A DNA stretch of 64,000 bases. Source: Sulfurospirillum sp. 1612 (lineage in GTDB: Bacteria; Campylobacterota; Campylobacteria; Campylobacterales; Sulfurospirillaceae). The DNA lies in contig NZ_CP140614.1 in the NCBI RefSeq assembly GCF_036556685.1, positions 1,736,001 through 1,800,000 on the forward strand. Direction: 5' to 3'. The first letter of the stretch is position 1; each line of letters begins with the position of its first letter. A model generated the notes under the pieces. That model was not told the DNA's origin, did no database searches, and worked only from the letters and a program-made list of their open reading frames with translations. Positions 1 through 8,155 of this stretch are shown here, in pieces. A program made the translations under genes and the position numbers.

Positions 1-717
1 TTTGACTTTTCCTTGTACGATAGGGGCGATGATACTTTTTTCATGTTTTGACATGTGACAATCGACACATTTTTGATCACTTTTAACAGAATCGTATTCT
101 AATCCCGTAGCATAAAAGTAGACCCCTTTTTCTTTGTATCCATCATGACAGACTTTACACAAAGTATTCACATCATCTCTAAAGTAACTTTTCTGAACCA
201 TTTTATGATAGGTTGTCCGATGACTCTCTTTAAAAGGCCCTGACATCACGTTACTCGGCCCAAAAGTCACCGCTTCAAAACCACGGGTATTCAGATGGTG
301 TGTTTGCTTGATATTGGCAATATTATGACAGATAATACAAGAAATTCCATCTTGTGCTGTTTCATTATGAATTGCTTGATGAACTGCTTTTGTCTCTTGG
401 GTTTCAATGCCTAAAGCTTTTGAAATCGCATAAGAAGCATCCACCTTTTTTACGCCCATCTTTGGACTGTGGCATTGCGCACAATTTACTTCTAAATCTT
501 CTGCGCTTTTATAACTCATTGAAGCCATATAATCTAATACCTTGGCATAAAGAATATTAGAACTCCTATTGGACCTCGAATGCCATGTACTTTTCCAATC
601 TTTGCCTTGTTGAACATGGCACCCCACACAATATTTACTACTAGAATAACGCTCTGGAATTTTAGCCTCTAAAGTCTGCGCCCACAGAACCAAGAGAATG
701 ACAAAAATACGTATCAT
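1..717 (-). CDS. Multiheme (at least pentaheme) cytochrome c, partial
   Basis: Reading from ATG at 717 there are 239 uninterrupted codons to the window edge, so the C-terminus is missing. The first ~18 residues are a hydrophobic signal peptide (MIRIFVILLVL..., cleavage probably near LEA), so the protein is exported. Five CxxCH haem-binding motifs are visible: CVGCH (residue 30), CAQCH (79), CIICH (127), CKVCH (187) and CVDCH (217). Spacing and style resemble cytochrome c554-type periplasmic electron carriers; the exact partner is unknown. The start is supported by AGGAG about 10 nt upstream. It reads away from the housekeeping operon behind it and has its own promoter region. Confidence 0.85.
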   Translation of the reverse strand, partial: MIRIFVILLVLWAQTLEAKIPERYSSSKYCVGCHVQQGKDWKSTWHSRSNRSSNILYAKVLDYMASMSYKSAEDLEVNCAQCHSPKMGVKKVDASYAISKALGIETQETKAVHQAIHNETAQDGISCIICHNIANIKQTHHLNTRGFEAVTFGPSNVMSGPFKESHRTTYHKMVQKSYFRDDVNTLCKVCHDGYKEKGVYFYATGLEYDSVKSDQKCVDCHMSKHEKSIIAPIVQGKVK

Positions 718-746
718 GATAACCACTCCTGAAGGGATATTCATTT

Positions 747-752
747 ATTATA
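747..752 (-). promoter_or_regulatory. -10 box of the cytochrome c promoter
   Basis: A perfect TATAAT lies on the minus strand about 30 nt upstream of the cytochrome start. There is no good -35; that region is occupied by a pair of direct repeats (762-782), which suggests an activated promoter. Confidence 0.55.
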
Positions 753-761
753 CTAATATTT

Positions 762-782
762 TTATTAAGTTGTTATTAAGTT
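762..782 (-). promoter_or_regulatory. Two 10-bp direct repeats at 11-bp period, putative response-regulator operator
   Basis: On the minus strand AACTTAATAA occurs twice, at 782-773 and 771-762, separated by one base (period 11, one helical turn). The pair covers the -35 region, roughly -22 to -42 from the predicted start of transcription. Head-to-tail decamers with this phasing are the usual site of OmpR/PhoB-family regulators. The identity of the regulator is inference. Confidence 0.45.
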
Positions 783-802
783 ATCATTTTAAAATAGTCC
801 GG

Positions 803-1282
803 TTATACCCTCATCCAACCGTGCATTTTTTTAGCAGAAATAGCATCATATTCGGCATCTAAATCGATAGTATTAATCGCCACGAAATTATTCTCTTCCA
901 ACAGCATAGCAACCATATCGGCATCTTGCTTTTTCACTACGATAAAGAGATTGGCTGCATTTTTAATCGCACGATAAATCTTTTTTGAGATCTCTTTTAA
1001 CCTACTCACATCATCCAAGTCCGCTAATAAAAATAAAAAATCGTATTGAAGAGATTTGCTATTATAAACCGCATTGTCAAAAGAAAAAGATTCTTCATGA
1101 ATCAACGCATCATGATAGGCATGAGGCATCTGTAAATATTTGATATAAAGGTTCGCCTCAATAGTATGACTGAAATCGACTAGTTTTGATACACTCTCAT
1201 GATGAGCATCATCGACAATCAGGGCGATATTTTGTCCCGGATGAGGAGGAATCACTTCAAACAACATTCCAATATCATACAT
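803..1282 (-). CDS. Conserved hypothetical protein, 159 aa
   Basis: I do not recognise a named family. The protein is acidic and soluble, without signal peptide or membrane segment, and appears to alternate strands and helices (IALIVDD near residue 19; LQYDFLFLLADLDD near 78; LFIVVKK near 113), as in a small Rossmann-like alpha/beta fold. It ends in HGWMRV. It starts 1 nt after the end of the 100-aa gene upstream and is the last gene of the glyQ-flgZ-waaA-rluA operon, so it is probably co-translated. No catalytic motif is evident. Confidence 0.6.
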   Translation of the reverse strand: MYDIGMLFEVIPPHPGQNIALIVDDAHHESVSKLVDFSHTIEANLYIKYLQMPHAYHDALIHEESFSFDNAVYNSKSLQYDFLFLLADLDDVSRLKEISKKIYRAIKNAANLFIVVKKQDADMVAMLLEENNFVAINTIDLDAEYDAISAKKMHGWMRV

Positions 1283-1283
1283 A

Positions 1284-1586
1284 TTAAGCTCCTAATTGAT
1301 GCAATTCTTTAAAAATAAAAGCTTCAACAATATCATCAACAAATCTTTGAGTCGGCGCCACCAACACTTCAATACCCTCATCTTGAAAGGGACGTACCTC
1401 TTCTTCTTGATGCTGTACGATAATATAATCTACTAACTCTGGTATGGCGCTATGTGAATCATAAAAACCTTGCTCTTTGATGGTACCACCTTCAAGGAGG
1501 ATTCCCATCCAAGAGACGCGATCTTTTAGAGGACAAATGGCAAGTTCATCGAGATCTTTTGAAGCCACCGGTATTATCATCATCAT
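1284..1586 (-). CDS. Small NifX/NafY-like (dinitrogenase Fe-Mo cofactor family) protein, 100 aa
   Basis: The pattern MIIPVASKD, then a short strand with WMGILLEGGTI, a helix IPELVDYIIVQ and a strand GIEVLVAP near the C-terminus resembles the small alpha/beta domain of the NifX/NafY/NifB C-terminal family (Pfam PF02579), but the similarity is weak to my eye. The family binds metal clusters in some members; no conserved Cys or His set is visible here, so no metal role is claimed. The start overlaps the stop of the pseudouridine synthase gene by 4 bp (ATGA). It is co-transcribed with the 159-aa gene downstream. Confidence 0.5.
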   Translation of the reverse strand: MMMIIPVASKDLDELAICPLKDRVSWMGILLEGGTIKEQGFYDSHSAIPELVDYIIVQHQEEEVRPFQDEGIEVLVAPTQRFVDDIVEAFIFKELHQLGA

Positions 1587-2317
1587 CCGGCAAACCTCGC
1601 AAACTCTTTGGGTTCAGGACTGATAAATTCATATCCTAAGAGTGAGATTTTATGGGCATGCAACATCAAGCGCTTGGATTCTCTGCCGCCATAGGTAGTA
1701 TCACCAAGAATTGGAAATCCAAGACTTTTGAGATGCACGCGTATTTGATGTGTTCGGCCTGTTTCGATGACAACTTTGATTTTGGATTGTTTGCCCTCCA
1801 CCATCATCGGCGTGATGTGCGTGATGGCATCTTTGCCATTTTTGCTGATTTTACTATAAACAATATTGCCTTTTTTAATGCTGATAATCGGCTCATTAAC
1901 ACTGATGGGCTCGACAATCTTGCCACTCACTACAGCAAGATACTCTTTATACACTGTTCTGTTTTTAAAAGCGCTAATCGCCTCTTTTTGAAAGGTTTCA
2001 TCCTTTACAAGCAAGACCACGCCACTTGTCCCTTTGTCAAGACGGTGTAAGAGTTTGGCATCAAACTTTTTTTCGACCTCATCAGAGGTGAGAAATGCCG
2101 GTTTGTCCACAGCAATCAAAAACTCATCTTCAAATATGACTTTGACTTCGGCTAACTTTTCAACGCGAAATTTTGCATCTGCTTCTAAAAGACCTCGTGC
2201 TACATTGATTTTCTTACCTTGGCAATAGACCAATCCTCGGTCAATCAACTCTTTTGCCACGCGGTTGGATATCCCCTCTTGCATGGCCAATAATTTATAT
2301 GCTTTTTCTTTTTCCAT
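1583..2317 (-). CDS. RluA-family 23S rRNA/tRNA pseudouridine synthase
   Basis: The N-terminal ~50 residues (SNRVAKELIDRGLVYCQGKKI) form an S4 RNA-binding domain. The catalytic RluA motif HRLDKGTSG (residues ~92-100) carries the essential Asp. Further family blocks follow: YKEYLAVV, GRTHQIRVHL and LMLHAHKI. At 244 aa it is the usual short epsilonproteobacterial form. It isomerises uridine to pseudouridine in rRNA or tRNA; the target position cannot be read from the sequence. It follows waaA by 2 nt and overlaps the next gene by 4 bp. Confidence 0.9.
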   Translation of the reverse strand: MEKEKAYKLLAMQEGISNRVAKELIDRGLVYCQGKKINVARGLLEADAKFRVEKLAEVKVIFEDEFLIAVDKPAFLTSDEVEKKFDAKLLHRLDKGTSGVVLLVKDETFQKEAISAFKNRTVYKEYLAVVSGKIVEPISVNEPIISIKKGNIVYSKISKNGKDAITHITPMMVEGKQSKIKVVIETGRTHQIRVHLKSLGFPILGDTTYGGRESKRLMLHAHKISLLGYEFISPEPKEFARFAG

Positions 2318-2319
2318 TG

Positions 2320-3441
2320 TTATTTGTGTTCTCCGGTTATATGTTGCAAGAGCGTCTCTAATGCTCCACTTTGCAAGATTTTAGAATGCTTAATGGTACT
2401 AAAATCTATCGTGCCGAGCTCTTCTAGTGAGCATACTCTGATATTTGAAACCTTTTTAAAAAGGGCCTTTTGATTAAAGACAAAAGGACCACTGATGATT
2501 TTCTTCTCAAAAAATGCAGGTTCGAGTGGATTGTGCCCGCCCACTCCATCGATAAAAGAACCACACAACAGCACCACGTCACTGATGGGATACAGATTAA
2601 TCAACTCACCCATCTTATCACACAAAACAACATCTGCATCCACGCTCTTGCTGTCACTTAGTTTGGAAAAACTAAGATGATGACGCTTGGCATATTCTCG
2701 CAATAAGACCTCGACGGATTTAAATCGTTCCGGATGACGGGGGACGACGAGCAACATCTCATCTGCTTGCTGCTTCAAAGATTCTAAAATCAACGCCTCT
2801 TCTCCTTCATGAGAACTGGCTATGGTGATCACTTTTTTATCGGGTTTTGCATACGTTTTGCTCACTTTTGGCTGTGAGAAGGTTTTGATATTTCCCAACA
2901 CTTCCACATCGCGTGCTCCCAATTCTCGCAAGCGATTTTCATCCTCTTCACTTTGCGCAAAGACCTTATCAACCTGAGCAAAAACCCAGCGATAAAACCA
3001 CGAAAAATTTTTATAAGAGTGATAGGAGTGGTCGCTAATCCTAGCATTTAATAAAATTGTTTTTATCCCTTTGGCCTTAGCCACATAAAATAACAAAGGC
3101 CAAAGTTCTGCCTCTGTGACTACTAATGTCTTGTGTTTGCTAATCCAAAACGGTAAGAAAATCTCAAAAGGGAGGTATCTAACATCACAATTTTTTATAT
3201 TTTTTGCTCGGTTGTAACCCGTCTGTGTCGTCACACTCAAATCCACATCATACCCTTCTAATCGCTCAATAATGGTCTCTAGTGAATTGACTTCGCCCAA
3301 AGAGCACGCATGAAACCAAATATCATGATGGGTAAATCTTGGGTTTTTTCTCAAAAAAAATCGTGCCGGGATGGAGTGGTGGTATTTGCTCTTGAAACTA
3401 AGGTATAAGAGAAACGGTATTGCGATGATATAAAGACACAA
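2320..3441 (-). CDS. waaA: 3-deoxy-D-manno-octulosonic acid (Kdo) transferase
   Basis: WaaA/KdtA adds Kdo from CMP-Kdo to the lipid A precursor at the inner membrane. Visible family features are the N-terminal hydrophobic anchor, IWFHACSLGEV (catalytic Glu), TQTGY, TEAELWP, LNARISD, VLGNIK and GGHNPLEPA. The annotated start is TTG at 3441. The membrane anchor seems to begin upstream, however: the frame stays open to an ATA at 3471 with AGGA well spaced before it, overlapping the flgZ stop. The true start is therefore uncertain. It lies in the glyQ-nif3-flgZ-waaA-rluA operon. Confidence 0.9.
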   Translation of the reverse strand: MCLYIIAIPFLLYLSFKSKYHHSIPARFFLRKNPRFTHHDIWFHACSLGEVNSLETIIERLEGYDVDLSVTTQTGYNRAKNIKNCDVRYLPFEIFLPFWISKHKTLVVTEAELWPLLFYVAKAKGIKTILLNARISDHSYHSYKNFSWFYRWVFAQVDKVFAQSEEDENRLRELGARDVEVLGNIKTFSQPKVSKTYAKPDKKVITIASSHEGEEALILESLKQQADEMLLVVPRHPERFKSVEVLLREYAKRHHLSFSKLSDSKSVDADVVLCDKMGELINLYPISDVVLLCGSFIDGVGGHNPLEPAFFEKKIISGPFVFNQKALFKKVSNIRVCSLEELGTIDFSTIKHSKILQSGALETLLQHITGEHK

Positions 3442-3467
3442 TACCGCCGTATAATATATAAAGACTT

Positions 3468-4184
3468 TTATTCGTTTTCCTGTGTCTCTTTATAGAGAAT
3501 TCTACCACAATGTGGGCATGTCACAATATCTTCTTGTTTTAGAACAGAAGCATATACCTTGTCATTAAGTCGCATAAAACATCCATAACAAGCTTGTTTT
3601 CTTACAGGAGCCACAGCGGTATTACCTGCCCATTTTCTGATTTTTTCATAAAATGTCAAGATTTTTTGATCGATTTGAGGTAGCAATTTTTGTTTGTGTT
3701 CATAAACCGCTTCACGCTCTTTTTCGATCGCAGCCAATTCTTCTGAGATAGAATCACGAATCGTTTCCACTTCTTGAGAGATTACTTCAAGTTTGGCTTG
3801 TTCTTCTTCTATAGATTTATTTCTAGATTCAATATAACTGTCCAATCGTTCGATTTCTTCATTGGCAAAATCACATTGCTCTTTTGCAATCTCTTCTTCA
3901 AGTTGCAAGGCTTTGACTTCTTTGGCCGTTTTTACAATGGAGGATTTTTTGGAAAGTTCTTGCAATTTATCCGATAACTCACTCAAATGTATCTCATTTT
4001 TTCCTTTTTTGAGTTCGGATTCTTTAATCTCTTCTTCAAAAATTTTGATATTTGATTTAATCTTGCTCTCTTTTTCCAAAGAAATTTTTAAAGATTTTTC
4101 TATTTTTTGAACTCTAGGCTCAAATCCATCTATACTTTTGTCAATACTTGACAACTCAATCAATTGTTCTAAATACTTATTCAT
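3468..4184 (-). CDS. flgZ: FlgZ-like (HP0958 family) coiled-coil zinc-ribbon protein
   Basis: Residues ~10-180 form a long charged helical coiled coil rich in Glu, Lys and Leu. The C-terminus carries a zinc ribbon with CYGC (near 198) and CPHC (near 222). This architecture is that of Helicobacter pylori HP0958/FlgZ, reported to act in flagellar biogenesis through RpoN and flagellin mRNA. Its start overlaps the nif3-like gene by 4 bp (ATGA). The position between nif3 and waaA matches what I recall of C. jejuni. Confidence 0.85.
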   Translation of the reverse strand: MNKYLEQLIELSSIDKSIDGFEPRVQKIEKSLKISLEKESKIKSNIKIFEEEIKESELKKGKNEIHLSELSDKLQELSKKSSIVKTAKEVKALQLEEEIAKEQCDFANEEIERLDSYIESRNKSIEEEQAKLEVISQEVETIRDSISEELAAIEKEREAVYEHKQKLLPQIDQKILTFYEKIRKWAGNTAVAPVRKQACYGCFMRLNDKVYASVLKQEDIVTCPHCGRILYKETQENE

Positions 4185-4921
4185 GCTTTTTTGTGTCCAT
4201 ATCTATAATCAAACGGATTTTTTGAATTTGACATTATAACCTTTAATGGCAAATTTTTCAAATGGGGAGCCAAACACTCTCCAAAAAACCTCTCACTTTC
4301 AAAATGTCCAATGTCTATCAAAGACAAACCATTTTCTTTCGCTTCGAGGGCTTGGTGATATTTAAAATCACCGCTCAAGAAGCAATCTGCATCCACATTT
4401 GCAATCAAATCTCCTCCCGATCCTGTGGTAATGGCGCATGTTTTAATCAATTTATTCTCACCACTTACCCGCAAATGTTTTATTCCTAAGGCACGTTTCA
4501 AATCCTCACACAAGTCATCAAACATTTTATCGATGTGAACATAGCAAATAAACTCATCCACCGATACAATATCATAACCGAGTATATCATGTGCGACGAA
4601 ACGATTCAAGTGAGTCTTGTCAAAATTCGTATGCATCGAAATCAAAGCGATGTTTTTTTGTACCATTTTTTGAATCAAATTTGAAGGATAAAGCGCATAA
4701 TTAATCTTTTTTAATCCTCGAAATATCAAAGGATGGTGGGTGATAATCAGCGAGTTTTCAGCAACCGTATCAATCAAAGCCGCATCAATATCTAAACTCA
4801 AATAAATCTGTTCTATTTCATGATTATAATCACCCAAAATCAACCCGCTATTGTCCCACTCGCTTTGCAAGTCAAAAGGACTGAGGCGGTTTAAGACATC
4901 ATAAATCTCACGAATTTGCAT
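4181..4921 (-). CDS. Nif3-like dinuclear metal centre protein (YbgI/DUF34 family)
   Basis: Family blocks are WDNSGL (residue ~19), [12 protein letters not shown] (metal-binding His pair), [10 protein letters not shown] and the C-terminal [10 protein letters not shown] (metal-binding His and Glu). The family forms hexameric rings with two metal ions; its cellular reaction is still debated (GTP cyclohydrolase II-like activity was proposed for some). I chose ATG 4921 (MQIREIYD), which matches the start of relatives. In-frame ATGs at 4942 and 4948 are also possible and would deepen the overlap with glyQ (14 bp with the chosen start). Confidence 0.85.
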   Translation of the reverse strand: MQIREIYDVLNRLSPFDLQSEWDNSGLILGDYNHEIEQIYLSLDIDAALIDTVAENSLIITHHPLIFRGLKKINYALYPSNLIQKMVQKNIALISMHTNFDKTHLNRFVAHDILGYDIVSVDEFICYVHIDKMFDDLCEDLKRALGIKHLRVSGENKLIKTCAITTGSGGDLIANVDADCFLSGDFKYHQALEAKENGLSLIDIGHFESERFFGECLAPHLKNLPLKVIMSNSKNPFDYRYGHKKA

Positions 4922-5783
4922 CGAGACTTTCTTTGTACTCATAAGCACACCCTTTGGCGAGTTCTCTGATTTTTAAGATATAATTTTGGCGCTGGGTCAC
5001 AGATATGGCTTTTCGTGCATCCAAAACATTGAAAATATGAGAGGCCATCAAACAGTAATCATAAGCTGGCAGTGCGATTTTTTTCTCCAAGCATCGCTTG
5101 CACTCCGCGCGCGCATTGTCAAACATTTCCAAAAGCATCTTGACATCAGCGACTTCAAAGTTGTACGTGGAGAACTCATACTCACTACGTTTGTGAACAT
5201 CGCCATATGTCGTCACTCCTTTGGAATTTTCGTTCCATATCAAATCATAAACGGAATCTTTTTCTTGTAGATACATCGCCAATCGCTCTACCCCATAGGT
5301 AATCTCTACAGAAACCGGATCACAAGCAATACCACCGACTTGTTGAAAATAGGTAAATTGGGTCACTTCCATACCATCTAACCAAATCTCCCATCCCAAT
5401 CCCCATGCACCTAATGTTGGAGATTCCCAATTGTCCTCAATGAAACGAATATCATGCTGGCTAAGATCCAATCCCAACGCTTCCAAACTTCGCAAATAAA
5501 TCTCTTGAATATTATCAGGGCTGGGTTTGATTAGAACTTGAAATTGATAATAAGCACCCAAGCGGTTTGGATTTTCTCCATATCGTCCATCAGTCGGTCT
5601 ACGACTCGGTGCCACATAAGCAGTCGCCCAAGGTTTATCCCCAAGACTTCTTAAAAACGTGGCATTATGAAACGTGCCGGCTCCTGCTGGTATATCATAA
5701 GGTTGTACAATCGTACATCCCTCTTCCTGCCAAAATGTTTGTAATTTTAATAGCATCTCACTAAACGTTAACAATTTCATCAT
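4908..5783 (-). CDS. glyQ: Glycyl-tRNA synthetase alpha subunit
   Basis: This is the catalytic subunit of the bacterial alpha2-beta2 glycyl-tRNA synthetase, which makes Gly-tRNA(Gly). The 291-aa length and the blocks [47 protein letters not shown] and [10 protein letters not shown] are diagnostic. The beta subunit (glyS) is not in the window, as is normal in Campylobacterota. AAGGA lies just upstream of two adjacent ATGs (5783 and 5780); the second is the better spaced. It heads the operon continuing through nif3, flgZ, waaA and rluA. Confidence 0.97.
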   Translation of the reverse strand: MMKLLTFSEMLLKLQTFWQEEGCTIVQPYDIPAGAGTFHNATFLRSLGDKPWATAYVAPSRRPTDGRYGENPNRLGAYYQFQVLIKPSPDNIQEIYLRSLEALGLDLSQHDIRFIEDNWESPTLGAWGLGWEIWLDGMEVTQFTYFQQVGGIACDPVSVEITYGVERLAMYLQEKDSVYDLIWNENSKGVTTYGDVHKRSEYEFSTYNFEVADVKMLLEMFDNARAECKRCLEKKIALPAYDYCLMASHIFNVLDARKAISVTQRQNYILKIRELAKGCAYEYKESLDANS

Positions 5784-5880
5784 CCTTTTTCATTTAATTT
5801 CTCACTCAAGTTTTCACCGTGTGAAGTATCGCTTCTATCGGTCTATATTTTTGAACCCGTCCAAAAAATTACGCTTACAC

Positions 5881-5906
5881 AGAGTAGCTCCACTCTTGGC
5901 TACTCT
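5881..5906 (-). terminator. Hairpin at the end of the DUF3972-like gene
   Basis: AGAGTAGC and GCTACTCT form an 8-bp perfect stem with a 10-nt loop that overlaps the stop codon of the gene upstream. A run of six T follows about 10 nt further on the minus strand. It is a plausible intrinsic terminator separating this gene from glyQ. Confidence 0.45.
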
Positions 5907-6370
5907 TTTGGTTTGTAATTTTCTATGACTTTATTCCACATCATCTTGTATTTTCTTTTCGTGAACTCTAACTCTTCTTGTGAGTATTTCAGCTGTTCAT
6001 TCAAAGTCTCAATCGTCTTTCGATCATTATCATAAAGTTCTTGCATCGAGAAGAGTGCCTCTTTGAGAAACTTATTCTCACTCTTTAGTGCATCAACCGT
6101 TTCATCTTTGGCATCGAGCACTTTTTCATGAAGATTCAAGATCGTACCGATTGTCTTTTCTATAAAATCAGCTCCCGGTAAAGAGGGGGCATTGATATTG
6201 TCATTTTGAGGTTGTTGCACCAAAGAACGCGATGCGCCAATGGCTTCAATAAATCGTCTGCCATTTTCTTCTTTAACACTCAAACGACCTTTGGCAATCA
6301 TCTCTTCAATCGTACTAAGATTCAAATGAACCAATTTACTAAACTCTTCAATCTCCAGCCAATTTTGCAT
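5900..6370 (-). CDS. DUF3972-like protein: MerR-type N-terminus plus coiled coil
   Basis: The protein has 156 aa. Residues 1-45 (LEIEEFSKLVHLNLSTIEEMIAKG, then EENGRRFIEA) look like a small excisionase/MerR-type winged helix. Residues ~75-150 are a charged coiled coil. The position next to purE and the size fit an epsilonproteobacterial family that I recall as DUF3972, of unknown function. A DNA-binding or scaffolding role is only inference. It begins 11 nt after purE and is likely co-transcribed with it. Confidence 0.65.
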   Translation of the reverse strand: MQNWLEIEEFSKLVHLNLSTIEEMIAKGRLSVKEENGRRFIEAIGASRSLVQQPQNDNINAPSLPGADFIEKTIGTILNLHEKVLDAKDETVDALKSENKFLKEALFSMQELYDNDRKTIETLNEQLKYSQEELEFTKRKYKMMWNKVIENYKPKE

Positions 6371-6381
6371 AGCGTTCCCTT

Positions 6382-6876
6382 TTACAGTATCGCCTCTAGC
6401 GATGCGGAATCTGTCTCAACTTTTTTTGCCTTCAATACTCTATCTTCGAGTAGTTTCGTTTTTAGCTCCTCATCTTCAAGTGCTAAAATTTGCATGGCAA
6501 GATACGCACTATTAATCGCGCCGGCTTTACCAATCGCTACGGTAGCCACTGGCATTCCCGCGGGCATTTGCACTGTAGACAACAGAGCATCAATGCCACC
6601 TAGAGTCGAGCCCTCCATCGGTACGCCTATCACGGGTTTGGTCGTCAATGAGGCTACTACGCCCCCAAGATGGGCTGCCATCCCTGCTGCTGCGATGAAA
6701 ACTTGTGCGCCTTTTTCTTCTGCTGTTTTGACATATGTGTGGGTACGCTCCGGACTTCTATGTGCAGAGGAGATGATGAATTCGTGCATCACACTAAATT
6801 TCTCTAAGATTTTAGCACACTCTTGCATGACCTCATAATCACTTTTACTTCCCAATATAATCGATACAAATTTCAT
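6382..6876 (-). CDS. purE: N5-carboxyaminoimidazole ribonucleotide mutase
   Basis: PurE converts N5-CAIR to CAIR in purine synthesis. The signature blocks of class I PurE are present: IILGSKSDYEVM at the N-terminus, SAHRSPERT near residue 40, AAAGMAAHLGGVVA and GVPMEGSTLGGIDALLS. The length of 164 aa is standard. It lies 19 nt after the U32 peptidase gene in the same orientation. Confidence 0.97.
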   Translation of the reverse strand: MKFVSIILGSKSDYEVMQECAKILEKFSVMHEFIISSAHRSPERTHTYVKTAEEKGAQVFIAAAGMAAHLGGVVASLTTKPVIGVPMEGSTLGGIDALLSTVQMPAGMPVATVAIGKAGAINSAYLAMQILALEDEELKTKLLEDRVLKAKKVETDSASLEAIL

Positions 6877-6895
6877 GGTTGCTCTTTTCCTCGTT

Positions 6896-8155
6896 TTATA
6901 TATTTTCTTTTCTCAAAAATGTAAATGCCGGTAATACGCCTGGCAATACTATGGCATGGGTGTTGCCACTGTGAATCGCTTCAAAAAGTTTGCCATTTTG
7001 ACTTTGGAGTTTTTTAAATACAATACACCAACCTGATTCATCTTTGTAAATTTTACCAAATTCATTATCAATTTCTTCTATATTACTCTTTGGCAAGACC
7101 AATTCATACACCACATTAGGCTCCAATTTATCCTTGGCCAAGCAATGCATACCATCTTCATTCACCATAGCATAGACTTGATGGGTCCCTTCACTAATAG
7201 AGTGTTCTAAATTTTGGCTATCGTTTTTCTCATACGGTCGTTTGACCAAATAGCCATCGTTAAAGCCACGATTTTTCGTACTGGAGAGTTCTTTTTCATA
7301 CTTTTTGGCATCAAATTGACCCTGCATATAATCATCAATCGCCATGCGATACGTCTTGGTCGTCAAGCCCACATAATAGGTACTTTTGGTTCGCCCTTCA
7401 ATCTTGAGTGAATCAATCACATCACTGTCTAAAATATCATCAACATACGCACTAAGATTGAGATCTTTGGCATTCATGATATGCGTACCCTCTTCGCTCT
7501 CTTCTATTTTAAAGAGTGTTCCACTGGCTTCATTGTGGGCATACATCGTATATGGAAATCGGCAATCATTGGCACAACTACCTCGGTTTGACACGCGCCC
7601 GCTTTGAAGCGAACTAATCAAACAACGTCCACTATAAGCAAAACACATCGAACCGTGAACAAAAACTTCAAGCTCTAATTCGGGCAGATGCTTTTTGATT
7701 TGTTTCAAATCTTTCAGACTCACTTCTCTCGCCGCAATGATACGCTTAACACCCAAATCCCAATAAATCTCAGCATCAAGATAACTCAAGACATTGGCCT
7801 GAGTAGAGAGATGAATCGGAATATGCGGAGCAATCTCTTTCACTAACTTAATCACTCCCGGTGCGGCCACGATAAAGGCATCAGGATTCATCGCTGCCAC
7901 TTTTTCAATATGCTTTTTTAACAATTCAATTTGTGCATTAAAAGGAAATCCATTGATAGTGACATAAATTTTTTTGCCCCGTGCATGCGTATAAACAATC
8001 GCTTCTTCAAAACTCTCATAAGTAAACTCTTTGCCCGATCGTATGCGAAGTGAAAAGTGACTCACTCCCGCATATACGGCATCTGCGCCATACGCTAATG
8101 CAATTTTTAATTTTTCAAAATTTCCTGCTGGTGATAATAATTCAATAGTACGCAC
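6896..8155 (-). CDS. Peptidase U32 family protein (TrhP/RlhA-like)
   Basis: The family signature is clear: ELLSPAGNFEKLKIALAYGADAVY at the N-terminus, VFVHGSMCFAYSGRCL with Cys near residue 178, NRGSCANDCRFPY, and DSLKIEGRTKS. Although named peptidases, members such as TrhP and RlhA take part in prephenate-dependent hydroxylation of tRNA U34 or rRNA, with Fe-S-type Cys clusters like the one here. The start is GTG at 8155, directly after the cheZ stop (TAA-GTG), so translation is probably coupled. Confidence 0.85.
   Translation of the reverse strand: MRTIELLSPAGNFEKLKIALAYGADAVYAGVSHFSLRIRSGKEFTYESFEEAIVYTHARGKKIYVTINGFPFNAQIELLKKHIEKVAAMNPDAFIVAAPGVIKLVKEIAPHIPIHLSTQANVLSYLDAEIYWDLGVKRIIAAREVSLKDLKQIKKHLPELELEVFVHGSMCFAYSGRCLISSLQSGRVSNRGSCANDCRFPYTMYAHNEASGTLFKIEESEEGTHIMNAKDLNLSAYVDDILDSDVIDSLKIEGRTKSTYYVGLTTKTYRMAIDDYMQGQFDAKKYEKELSSTKNRGFNDGYLVKRPYEKNDSQNLEHSISEGTHQVYAMVNEDGMHCLAKDKLEPNVVYELVLPKSNIEEIDNEFGKIYKDESGWCIVFKKLQSQNGKLFEAIHSGNTHAIVLPGVLPAFTFLRKENI

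Noticed and set aside
1652-2228. Plus-strand frames of 64-132 codons opposite rluA
   Set aside because: They are shadows of the pseudouridine synthase gene, whose motifs are unambiguous.
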